The notes under the pieces: generated by a model
What the model was told of the DNA's origin: nothing
The model's input: only the letters and a program-made list of their open reading frames with translations
The model's database searches: none
In this document: positions 16,179-22,849 of the stretch, in pieces
Layout of the letters: each line of letters begins with the position of its first letter
Position numbering within the stretch: the stretch's first letter is position 1
From: JBALVO01 sp036961445
Lineage (GTDB): Bacteria; Pseudomonadota; Gammaproteobacteria; Pseudomonadales; Halieaceae
Assembly: GCA_036961445.1 (NCBI GenBank)
Contig: JBALVO010000040.1
Coordinates: 1 to 30,097 of the forward strand
DNA: 30,097 bases
Direction of reading: 5' to 3'
Translations under genes and position numbers: made by a program

Positions 16179-17540
16179 TTGTCCAACCCATTTACTACCT
16201 CTACCACACCCCCAACCCTGAGCGTCAGCCAGCTCAACCGTCAGGCTCGCACGTTATTGGAGAGCCATTTCGACTTTGTCTGGGTGGAGGGTGAGATCAG
16301 TAATTTCGTCGCCGCCTCCTCAGGCCACTGGTATTTCTCCCTGAAAGACGGCTCTGCACAGGTGCGCTGCGCTATGTTCCGCAACCGCAACCAGCGGGTG
16401 CGGTTCACCCCTGCCAACGGAGACGCCATAAGATTGCGTTGCCGGGTATCACTCTATGAGGGCCGCGGAGAGTTCCAGTTGATCGTGGAACACCTTGAAC
16501 ACGCTGGTGCCGGAGCCCTGCAGGCAGCATTTGAACAGCTCAAAGCCAAATTGCTGGATGAAGGTCTGTTTAACCCCGAGCATAAGAAACCCCTGCCGCA
16601 AAGCGTGTCACAGCTGGGTGTGATCACCTCCCCCACTGGCGCTGCCATCCACGACATACTCACGGTACTGCGCCGCCGCTGCCCGGCTATTGCCGTATCC
16701 CTGCTTCCGGTTGCGGTACAGGGCGATGATGCCGCGGCCCAAATTGCCGCCGCGATAGAGCGAGCCAATCGCTGGCAACGGGAAGGCAAAGTACAATTGG
16801 ACGCGCTGATCGTCGGCCGCGGTGGCGGCTCACTGGAAGATCTATGGGCCTTCAACGAAGAAATTGTAGCCCGGGCAATTGCCGCCAGCGACCTGCCTAT
16901 AGTCAGCGCGGTAGGCCACGAGATAGATTTCAGCATTGCTGACATGGTGGCGGATCATCGCGCGCCCACCCCCTCAGCTGCCGCAGAGTTGCTGAGCCCC
17001 GACCAGCGCGAATGGCAGCAGCGCCTGCAAGCGATTGAAGCCAACCTGGTGCGCCTGATCCGGCGCAAACTCAGTGATGCCAGCACGGAACTGGGCCATC
17101 TTCGTCGTCGCCTGAAACACCCTGGAGCCCAATTACGGGAGCAGGCCCAACGCCTGGATGACCTGGAACAACGACTGGTGCGGGCGCAGAAAAACCTGTT
17201 ACAACGACGACGTGGCGAACTGGCTCTACTGGAAAGCCGCCTGCAGGCCCAGTCACCCGTGCCAAAACTGCAACAACTGCAGCGCGATACCAGTCAGTTT
17301 CAGCAGCGCCTGGAAGCGGCAATGCGGCAAAAGTTACACGAGGCAGGCAGTCGCCTGGCGCATCTGGCTCAAATGCTGGATTCCTTGAGTCCTCTTGGCA
17401 CCCTGCAGCGGGGCTACGCTATCGTTACCGACAGCAATGGGAAAGTCGTGACTACTGCTGGCTCAGTGGCGGTGGGTGATGAATTGGCAGCCCGGTTGGC
17501 TGATGGCCGTTTGGGACTAACGGTTAATTCCATCGACTAG
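16179..17540 (+). CDS. xseA: XseA, exodeoxyribonuclease VII large subunit
   Basis: Large subunit of the processive single-strand DNA exonuclease. It is 453 residues (E. coli 456). The N-terminal OB-fold domain begins with LSVSQLNRQARTLLESHFDFVWVEGEISNF. The catalytic core shows GVITSPTGAAIHDILTVLRRR and VGRGGGSLEDLWAFNEE, followed by AVGHEIDFSIADMVADHRAPTPSAAAE. A long coiled coil (about residues 275-400) precedes the C-terminal LGTLQRGYAIV segment. The start is a TTG at 16179; no in-frame ATG lies upstream of the conserved OB-fold, and only a weak CGGAA precedes it. Confidence 0.95.
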   Translation: MSNPFTTSTTPPTLSVSQLNRQARTLLESHFDFVWVEGEISNFVAASSGHWYFSLKDGSAQVRCAMFRNRNQRVRFTPANGDAIRLRCRVSLYEGRGEFQLIVEHLEHAGAGALQAAFEQLKAKLLDEGLFNPEHKKPLPQSVSQLGVITSPTGAAIHDILTVLRRRCPAIAVSLLPVAVQGDDAAAQIAAAIERANRWQREGKVQLDALIVGRGGGSLEDLWAFNEEIVARAIAASDLPIVSAVGHEIDFSIADMVADHRAPTPSAAAELLSPDQREWQQRLQAIEANLVRLIRRKLSDASTELGHLRRRLKHPGAQLREQAQRLDDLEQRLVRAQKNLLQRRRGELALLESRLQAQSPVPKLQQLQRDTSQFQQRLEAAMRQKLHEAGSRLAHLAQMLDSLSPLGTLQRGYAIVTDSNGKVVTTAGSVAVGDELAARLADGRLGLTVNSID

Positions 17541-17567
17541 ATCTGTATCTCTTGGCTTTGTAGCGTA

Positions 17568-17648
17568 GTTTCGACCCTTGGTTCTGCATGCCACCGCTCG
17601 GTTGGAACCCCACGCCCTCGGGTGGCATGCAGAACCAAGTGCCGAAAC
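17568..17648 (+). repeat. long hairpin element, copy 1
   Basis: A perfect 19-bp stem (17577-17595 with 17621-17639; left arm CTTGGTTCTGCATGCCACC) encloses a 25-nt loop. Beyond two mismatches it continues with GTTTCG/CGAAAC, giving about 26 paired positions over 81 bases. The loop core at 17599-17619 begins CGGTTGGAAC and ends ACGCCCTC, and recurs in inverted orientation at 17879-17899 with one difference. There is no T-tract after it, so it is not an ordinary terminator, although it lies 28 bp after xseA. The family is not recognised. Confidence 0.8.
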
Positions 17649-17723
17649 CCAGCCATCCAGGAAAATCAAAGAGAGACTACAGTCAGGCACCATCAATTTT
17701 CTGATTTTGATTCGTTTTCGATA

Positions 17724-17748
17724 CTGCTCTAATACCCCAATAGAGCAG
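17724..17748. repeat. inverted repeat CTGCTCTA / TAGAGCAG
   Basis: Perfect 8-base arms (17724-17731 and 17741-17748) with a 9-base spacer. The right half is shared with the second direct-repeat copy at 17838-17863, but the left half there has diverged, so only this copy can form the full stem. Confidence 0.5.
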
Positions 17749-17756
17749 CCACAGGT
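17731..17756 (+). repeat. direct repeat, unit a
   Basis: 26 bases starting AATACCCCAATAGAGCAG and matching 17838-17863 at 23 of 26 positions. Weaker similarity runs about 24 bases further upstream in both copies (13 of 24). The period is 107 bp. No function can be assigned. Confidence 0.6.
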
Positions 17757-17837
17757 ACAGGTGCGAATGCATATCCGGGCTAATAACGACAAGCACGAAT
17801 AGTTTTACTACATCTGATCAGTTCTGAATGGCACTCG

Positions 17838-17863
17838 AATACCTCAATAGAGCAGGCAGAGGT
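17838..17863 (+). repeat. direct repeat, unit b
   Basis: Second copy, starting AATACCTCAATAGAGCAG. Its last four bases coincide with the left foot of hairpin copy 2. Beyond that hairpin the sequence resumes some likeness to what follows unit a (TGCG..TGCA.AT in both). Confidence 0.6.
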
Positions 17864-17919
17864 TGACCATACCCCAAGGAGGGCGTGGGCTTCCAACCGA
17901 ATGGGGGTATGGTCAACCT
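17860..17919 (-). repeat. long hairpin element, copy 2 (inverted)
   Basis: A perfect 16-bp stem (17860-17875 with 17904-17919; left arm AGGTTGACCATACCCC) around a 28-nt loop. On the minus strand its loop has the same 21-nt core as copy 1 with a single difference (GGAAG for GGAAC). The stem sequence differs from copy 1 at several positions, yet every position remains paired. This conserved-loop, covarying-stem pattern suggests that structure is being kept. Confidence 0.8.
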
Positions 17920-17972
17920 GTGGCTGCGGCTGCAGATGACTGTAAGCCGGAGGGGAATATAGATGCGTTCCA

Positions 17973-17993
17973 GGGCTGCCAAAAAAGCAGCCC
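17973..17993 (-). repeat. hairpin after the CRP-family gene
   Basis: Arms GGGCTGC and GCAGCCC with a 7-base loop that is T-rich on the minus strand. It lies 15 bp past the stop of the regulator gene at 18008. It could stop or protect that transcript, but the T run is in the loop rather than after the stem, so it is not a standard Rho-independent terminator. Confidence 0.4.
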
Positions 17994-18007
17994 ATTAAGC
18001 ACCAGGG

Positions 18008-18655
18008 CTAATACTTGGCAGGCAGCCGAGTATTAATAATGATATGGCGTCCTTCAAAGCGAATGTACTCACCAATGGTGAGATCCTTGAGGATACGCGC
18101 CACCATTTCTCGAGAGGCACCAACGCGATCGGCGATGTCCTGTTGTGTGAGCTTTTCCGGGATGTACAACGTACCGTCGCCGCGCTCCTCAGACAGGTCC
18201 ATCAGCACATTGGCCACGCGTCCATACACATCCTGCAACGCCAGGCTTTTTACATCTGCCGTTAGTTTACGTACCCGCTGGGCCAGATTGCGCACCAACT
18301 GGCGACCGATGTTGGGATGTTCATCCAGCACCCGATTGAAGTCTTCTTTATAGATGATACAGAAACTCGACTTTTCCACGGTACGCACCGAGGCTGAGCG
18401 GGTGGAGTCGTCCAGCAGGGCAAGCTCACCGAAGTAATCCCCGGCTCCCTGGGTATTCATGATGAATTCCTTGCCGTTCTTGTCGGAGCAATAGACTTTC
18501 ACCTTACCGCTCTCGATTACGAACAGGGAATCGGCCGGGTCGTTCTCGTGAATGACCACCGTATTCTTGGGAAATGAACGGCTGGTACTGGTGGACGACA
18601 ATGCCGCCAGTTCTTCCGATGACAGACCCTGAAATATTTCTACTTGTTGCAACAT
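18008..18655 (-). CDS. CRP/FNR-family cyclic-nucleotide-dependent regulator
   Basis: Predicted DNA-binding regulator of 215 residues. The N-terminal cNMP-binding domain has FGELALLDDSTRSASV, which keeps the Glu, Arg and Ser (E77, R86, S87 here) that hold the cyclic phosphate and ribose in CRP. No FNR-type cysteine cluster is present. The C-terminal HTH TQQDIADRVGASREMVARIL keeps the CRP recognition residues R-E-x3-R. The position aligned with CRP Thr127, which contacts adenine, is Leu131, with Thr132 at the Ser128 position, so the ligand is uncertain. The start chosen is the ATG at 18655; a TTG at 18667 sits directly on its AAGGA. The gene is divergent from the cyclase operon, its likely ligand source. 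Confidence 0.85.
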   Translation of the reverse strand: MLQQVEIFQGLSSEELAALSSTSTSRSFPKNTVVIHENDPADSLFVIESGKVKVYCSDKNGKEFIMNTQGAGDYFGELALLDDSTRSASVRTVEKSSFCIIYKEDFNRVLDEHPNIGRQLVRNLAQRVRKLTADVKSLALQDVYGRVANVLMDLSEERGDGTLYIPEKLTQQDIADRVGASREMVARILKDLTIGEYIRFEGRHIIINTRLPAKY

Positions 18656-18736
18656 CAAAGCACCCAATCCTTTTTAAGCATAATCCCTAAAGCCTCGGCA
18701 ATAATAGTAACCCAAACTTTTGGGAAAACGCACCTT

Positions 18737-18752
18737 TGTGAGCAAATTTGCA
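18737..18752. promoter_or_regulatory. candidate CRP-type operator
   Basis: TGTGA-N6-TTGCA: one perfect CRP half-site, with the other matching TCACA at 3 of 5 bases. It lies between the divergent CRP-family gene and the cyclase operon, about 77 bp before the predicted cyclase transcript start. The regulator keeps CRP-like recognition residues, so it may act here. Confidence 0.35.
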
Positions 18753-18785
18753 TGGCTTCTGTCACTGTAAGTGATAAATTCCGCG

Positions 18786-18815
18786 TTTCCACAGTTCCAC
18801 GCACCTCGTTATACT
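18786..18815 (+). promoter_or_regulatory. promoter of the cyclase-receiver-kinase operon
   Basis: A -35 TTTCCA (18786-18791), an 18-bp spacer and a -10 TATACT (18810-18815) give a transcript start near 18822, about 20 bases before the GTG start codon. The -10 is strong and the -35 moderate. Confidence 0.5.
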
Positions 18816-18842
18816 CTAGACCGACAACAAATATAAGGATAA

Positions 18843-20306
18843 GTGTGGCCCGTGACCACAAGCATAAGCCAAGCCACTGATGCGTGGAGCGTTCAACTGT
18901 TGCAAACCAGCGCCCAGTTGCGGGCGTTATTGTCAACCCAGCTGGCAGATCTGCCTGAACAGGCCACTGAGGATTTTGCCAAGGTATTCGAAGCTGCCGA
19001 CCGTCTGGAGACCATGCTGGGCGACGCCACACAAAAAGACAACACCCATGACCTGATGAACGTGTTAGCCGCCATCCGCGGCTATGCGGAAATGCTCAGA
19101 GAAGATATTGGCGCGCAGAGCCCGGCGCTGGACACCGCTCTGTCGCAACTGCTTGCAGCCGTGCACGCGGCAGATACCGCAGAGGTGGTGGCAACTGCAG
19201 ACAGCGCGACGGATGATCGGGTTATCCCGTCAGAACCAGGCTTTATCCTGGCGGTGGATGACCTGCAGGAAAATAGAGAGCTGGTAGCCAGGAACCTCTC
19301 TCGGATAGGCCATTTCGTAATCACCGCCGCCAGTGGCGAGGAAGCCCTACTGGCCCTGGAGCAGAGCGATGTGGATGTAGTCTTGCTGGATTTGCTGATG
19401 CCTGGCATGGATGGCCGTGAGGTTTTGCGGCGAATCAAGGAGCACCCGGATTGGCGCGCTACACCCGTTATCGTGATTTCCGGCAGCCAGGACATGGACG
19501 GTATTATCGAGTGTATTGAAGCAGGGGCGGATGATTATTTATTCAAACCGTTCAATCCGGTAATCCTGCAGGCGCGCATCAAGGCTGGTATCGAGCGCAA
19601 GCGCTGGCACGACAAGGAGCAACAATATCGCCAACAGCTCGAACGCAACGAGAAATTCATCCGCGCCACTTTTGGACGCTATCTGTCCGACGAAATAGTC
19701 ACCGACATCCTCGAGCGACCGGAGGGACTGGAACTGGGAGGCGACCTGCGCAGAGTAACGATCATGATGTCTGATATACGAGGCTTTACCACCCTCAGCG
19801 AGCGACTTGCCCCCGCCCAGGTCGTTACCATGCTTAACCGCTATCTGGGAGCGATGACGGACATCATCATGGCGCACCAGGGCACTATCGATGAATTTAT
19901 TGGCGACGCCATTCTCGCGGTTTTCGGCGCGCCGCAACACAGGGACGATGACGCAGACCGCGCAGTAACTTGCGCGCTGGCCATGCAAACCGCCATGGCG
20001 GCAGTTAACGCACTGAACGAGGCGGAGGGCTTGCCAGCCCTGAAAACCGGTATCGCGCTGAACACCGGTGATGTCATCGCCGGAAATATCGGCTCGGAGC
20101 GGCGCAGCAAATACGGATTCGTGGGACACCCTATGAATGTCACCTCGCGAATCGAAGATCTGACCGCGGGAGGGGAAATCCTGATCTCCGACAGTACGTT
20201 ACACAGCCTGCAAGGCGAGTTCCAGGTCGGCGAGAGCCAGGAACTGAACGTCAAGGGCATCGACGAGTCCATTGTGGTTCACCAGATAAAAGGAGGGATA
20301 ACATGA
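18843..20306 (+). CDS. H-box / receiver / class III nucleotide cyclase fusion
   Basis: Soluble signalling protein of 487 residues, probably making cAMP or cGMP under receiver control. Residues 68-85 (THDLMNVLAAIRGYAEML) align without gaps to the HisKA H-box of the kinase two genes downstream, keeping His69, but no ATP-binding kinase domain follows. The receiver (about 133-250) has D139/D140, phospho-acceptor D183 in LLDLLMPGMDG, S213 and K235. A linker leads to the cyclase (about 270-487) with metal-binding D311 (MSDIRGFTTLSE) and D355 (EFIGDAILAVFG), plus N432 and R436. The usual adenine-selecting Lys before FIGD is Glu351. The start is GTG at 18843 with AAGGA close upstream; GTG at 18852 is an alternative. 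The stop overlaps the next gene by ATGA. Confidence 0.88.
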   Translation: MWPVTTSISQATDAWSVQLLQTSAQLRALLSTQLADLPEQATEDFAKVFEAADRLETMLGDATQKDNTHDLMNVLAAIRGYAEMLREDIGAQSPALDTALSQLLAAVHAADTAEVVATADSATDDRVIPSEPGFILAVDDLQENRELVARNLSRIGHFVITAASGEEALLALEQSDVDVVLLDLLMPGMDGREVLRRIKEHPDWRATPVIVISGSQDMDGIIECIEAGADDYLFKPFNPVILQARIKAGIERKRWHDKEQQYRQQLERNEKFIRATFGRYLSDEIVTDILERPEGLELGGDLRRVTIMMSDIRGFTTLSERLAPAQVVTMLNRYLGAMTDIIMAHQGTIDEFIGDAILAVFGAPQHRDDDADRAVTCALAMQTAMAAVNALNEAEGLPALKTGIALNTGDVIAGNIGSERRSKYGFVGHPMNVTSRIEDLTAGGEILISDSTLHSLQGEFQVGESQELNVKGIDESIVVHQIKGGIT

Positions 20307-20677
20307 ACAACACCAATCCCATACTGCTGGTGGAAGACAACGAACTAAACCGGGATATGCTGATAAGGCGGCTCAACCGCGCCGGATTTGAAGTGATTTC
20401 AGCCGGCAACGGCCAACAAGCCCTGAACCTAATGCTTAGTGATAAGCCCAGTGTGGTGCTAATGGACATGACCTTGCCTGTTCTGGATGGTTGGACCGCC
20501 TGTCGGATGGCACGGGAAGACGAGCGCATCAGCCACATCCCTATAATTGCGTTGACCGCCCATGCTCTGGAAGCCGATAGACTCAATGCCCTGGCAGCAG
20601 GTTGCGATGACTTCGCCACCAAGCCGGTGGATTTTCCGGGGTTGTTAATCAAAATCGAGAAGCTCACGCGCGCATGA
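20303..20677 (+). CDS. single-domain response regulator (DivK/CheY-like)
   Basis: 124-residue receiver with no output domain. The acidic pocket E11-D12 (LLVEDNELNRDML), phospho-acceptor D55 (VVLMDMTLPVLDG), T85 and K107 (FATKPVD) are all present, so it should be phosphorylated. Receivers of this kind pass phosphate between histidines or act by protein contact. It overlaps the cyclase gene upstream and the kinase gene downstream by 4 bp each (ATGA), so the three proteins are made together. A shuttle between the kinase and the H-box of the cyclase protein is the simplest role; this is inference. Confidence 0.92.
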   Translation: MNNTNPILLVEDNELNRDMLIRRLNRAGFEVISAGNGQQALNLMLSDKPSVVLMDMTLPVLDGWTACRMAREDERISHIPIIALTAHALEADRLNALAAGCDDFATKPVDFPGLLIKIEKLTRA

Positions 20678-22203
20678 GTTTACGTCGTCGTCTCACACTC
20701 TCGCTGGTAACCATACTGATCCTGTTTGCAGTCAACGTGGGCACCCATTTCTGGGGTAGCTACGCCAGAAACCAAAGTATGTTCGCCTATCGCAATTCAG
20801 TGTCCGCCGCGCAACTGTCTACCGAGGTAGAACAATTGCTGGACGATCAACGGCAACAAATCCTGGTCCTGGCGACTCTGCGCGACACCACCGAAGACCA
20901 GCTGGACGACGCTGAACTGCAGCAAGCAGAAGATGGCATCGTCAATATCATTGGCAAAATACAAAAACTGGGAAAACTGAGCCACAGCATTACCGAACTA
21001 CACTATGAGCAGCTGTGGCAAAGCAGTGGCAAACTACTGGAAGGTTGGCTGGAGTTTTACCGTAGCTATAACGACTCCGAATTCGACATGGACGTGGATG
21101 ACCCTCTGCCCTACCTCGAAGCCAGCCAGCGGTTAAAAGAACTGGAGCAACGCCAGGCTTTTATTGCAGTGCAGCGCGCTGCAATTATCGACCGTACCAT
21201 TTCCCTAACTGACCGCATCACGGTAATTGGCTTTCTGGCTTCGATATTTCTCACCTCTATATTGGGTTTCTTTCTTGTGCGCTACACCAACAGCTCCCTG
21301 AAGCGCCTGAAGACCGGAACTGAGCGCATCGGCAGCGGTGACCTCAATTACCGCATCGACAACATCGACGACACCGGAGAACTGGGTGACCTGGCAAATG
21401 CGTTCAACGATATGTCAGACAAACTGCGCAACGCCATTTACGATGTGCGCAAGGCCAAGGACTCCGCCGATGAAGCGAACGCCGCCAAAAGTATCTTTCT
21501 GGCGAATGTCAGCCATGAACTGCGCACTCCCCTGAACGCCATTATCGGCTACAGCGAAATGCTGCACGATGAACTCGATGACCAGGGCGAAGTGGATAGG
21601 CCGCAAATGCAACAAGACCTGTCCAAAATCATCCGCTCCGGGCGGCAATTACTCAGCTTGATCAACGACATCCTGGACCTTTCCAAAATCGAAACCGGCA
21701 AGATGTCTCTACACTGTGAAACGTTCCAACCCGCAGAAATTATTCACGAAGTGTGCGACTCGCTGGCGCCCTTGCTGCGCGACCGGAAAAATGAACTGCA
21801 GTTGGAAGACCTGCGGGAACTTACAACCTTGTATAACGATGCCGCCAAGTTCCGACAGATCTTTACCAACCTGTTGAGCAACGCCTGTAAATTTACCCTG
21901 CAAGGCTATATAAGTGTGTTTGCCCGCAGGGTAGTTGAGCGCCCCGGCTGGATAGAGATTAGAGTTCGCGACACCGGCATAGGCATGACCGAAGAGCAAC
22001 AATCTCGAGTGTTTGAGGCATTTGTGCAGGCCGATTCTTCGACCAGTGCCAATTATGGCGGCACCGGCCTGGGGTTGGCCATTTGTCGGGACTACTGCGA
22101 ACTGATGGGGGGCAGCATCAAGGTGACGAGTGAAACCGGGGAAGGCTCGACCTTTACGGTGTTGCTCCCTTCTGACCCAGAGCTAGATCACGCAATCGTT
22201 TGA
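20674..22203 (+). CDS. membrane sensor histidine kinase with HAMP domain
   Basis: 509-residue inner-membrane kinase. TM1 is about residues 8-27 and TM2 about 182-203; they enclose a periplasmic sensor of about 155 residues that is rich in helix-forming residues and matches no ligand domain I recognise. HAMP (about 204-256) is followed by HisKA with His281 in VSHELRTPLNAIIGYSEML, then HATPase_c with the N-box (QIFTNLLSNACKFT), G1 DTGIGM (433-438) and G2 GGTGLGLAI. All catalytic motifs are intact. It has no receiver of its own; the receiver is the separate gene just upstream. Its last 50 bp overlap a lipoprotein gene on the other strand. Confidence 0.93.
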   Translation: MSLRRRLTLSLVTILILFAVNVGTHFWGSYARNQSMFAYRNSVSAAQLSTEVEQLLDDQRQQILVLATLRDTTEDQLDDAELQQAEDGIVNIIGKIQKLGKLSHSITELHYEQLWQSSGKLLEGWLEFYRSYNDSEFDMDVDDPLPYLEASQRLKELEQRQAFIAVQRAAIIDRTISLTDRITVIGFLASIFLTSILGFFLVRYTNSSLKRLKTGTERIGSGDLNYRIDNIDDTGELGDLANAFNDMSDKLRNAIYDVRKAKDSADEANAAKSIFLANVSHELRTPLNAIIGYSEMLHDELDDQGEVDRPQMQQDLSKIIRSGRQLLSLINDILDLSKIETGKMSLHCETFQPAEIIHEVCDSLAPLLRDRKNELQLEDLRELTTLYNDAAKFRQIFTNLLSNACKFTLQGYISVFARRVVERPGWIEIRVRDTGIGMTEEQQSRVFEAFVQADSSTSANYGGTGLGLAICRDYCELMGGSIKVTSETGEGSTFTVLLPSDPELDHAIV

Positions 22204-22753
22204 GGGCGTCTTCGCGCTTAGCCAACTCTTCTCGAAGAACGGCACTGTCGCGCTTCTGCTTTTCAATTTGTAGCTCCATGGTGGCTAAGGTAGCCAGCGA
22301 GTCGCGCATCATCAATATAGTGGTGTGAACTTCAGATTCGCGAATTTGCTGCTGCTGCAATTGTCGGTAGGATTTACTGGCGGCGACCGGGTCATAAAAT
22401 GGACTGCCGGGTAACATGCTGTCATAGGCGATAGCGATGCTGGACTCCCAGTCTGCCTCGGGAGAGGTTTCCAATCGTTGATAGCGCTGAAAATGCTGTA
22501 CCGCACCGACATGGTCCCCTGTCACCAAAGCGCTAAAGCCTTTTTCCAGAAAGGTATAGTCCGCTTGCTGTTCGCTGACACAGGTACAGTTCTCCTGCTC
22601 AGGTAAATTAAGGGTCAGCTCAGGCACCGGGGCCTGCCCTTCGGCTGCTACTGCCTGTTCTGTCGCTGTTGTTGTTGTTGGCCCAGTCGCGCAGGCCTGC
22701 AGCAACAGCGCCAGCACAGCTATAGTGATATAGGGGAATCGGATTGCGGGCAA
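22154..22753 (-). CDS. putative lipoprotein with C-terminal coiled coil
   Basis: 199 residues. The signal peptide IRFPYITIAVLALLLQAC ends in the lipobox LLQAC, followed by a Thr-rich linker, a helical middle region (FLEKGFSALVTGDHVGAVQHFQRYQRL, TPR-like in flavour) and a charged coiled coil ending in EELAKREDALKRLRDLALG. This layout resembles QseG/YfhG lipoproteins linked to the QseE/GlrK sensor system, but the likeness is general and no such kinase is adjacent. The start is TTG at 22753 with a strong GAGGA 7 bases upstream. The 3' end runs 50 bp into the histidine kinase gene on the opposite strand. Confidence 0.75.
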   Translation of the reverse strand: MPAIRFPYITIAVLALLLQACATGPTTTTATEQAVAAEGQAPVPELTLNLPEQENCTCVSEQQADYTFLEKGFSALVTGDHVGAVQHFQRYQRLETSPEADWESSIAIAYDSMLPGSPFYDPVAASKSYRQLQQQQIRESEVHTTILMMRDSLATLATMELQIEKQKRDSAVLREELAKREDALKRLRDLALGQKGATP

Positions 22754-22785
22754 AGGCTCTTCCTCAAGCGACTTGTTATGCAGCG

Positions 22786-22815
22786 AGTGTAGCGCATTCG
22801 ATGCGCGATACCCAA
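22786..22815 (-). promoter_or_regulatory. possible promoter of the lipoprotein gene
   Basis: The minus strand has TTGGGT (22810-22815), an 18-bp spacer and TACACT (22786-22791) within the 96 bp between lysS and the lipoprotein gene. The -35 is weak (3 of 6). Read-through from lysS is the alternative. Confidence 0.35.
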
Positions 22816-22849
22816 CATGCTACTGACTACCGCAACCAGACTGAGCACC

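Noticed and set aside
17517..17802. Short open frames across the xseA-regulator intergenic region on both strands
   Set aside because: They run through the hairpin element and direct repeat, lack ribosome binding sites, and have no recognisable domain; better explained as repeat DNA.
17568..17919. Integron attC site or CRISPR repeat
   Set aside because: The hairpins lack the RYYYAAC/GTTRRRY core boxes and the asymmetric stem of attC, and there are only two inverted copies with no spacer array, integrase or cas gene.
17973..17993. Standard Rho-independent terminator
   Set aside because: The stem is good, but the T run is in the loop and the bases after the stem are mixed, so it is listed only as a hairpin.
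22154..22753. Calling the lipoprotein QseG
   Set aside because: Only the general layout (lipobox, helical middle, coiled-coil end) is similar; no QseE/QseF or glmY neighbour is present, so no symbol is given.
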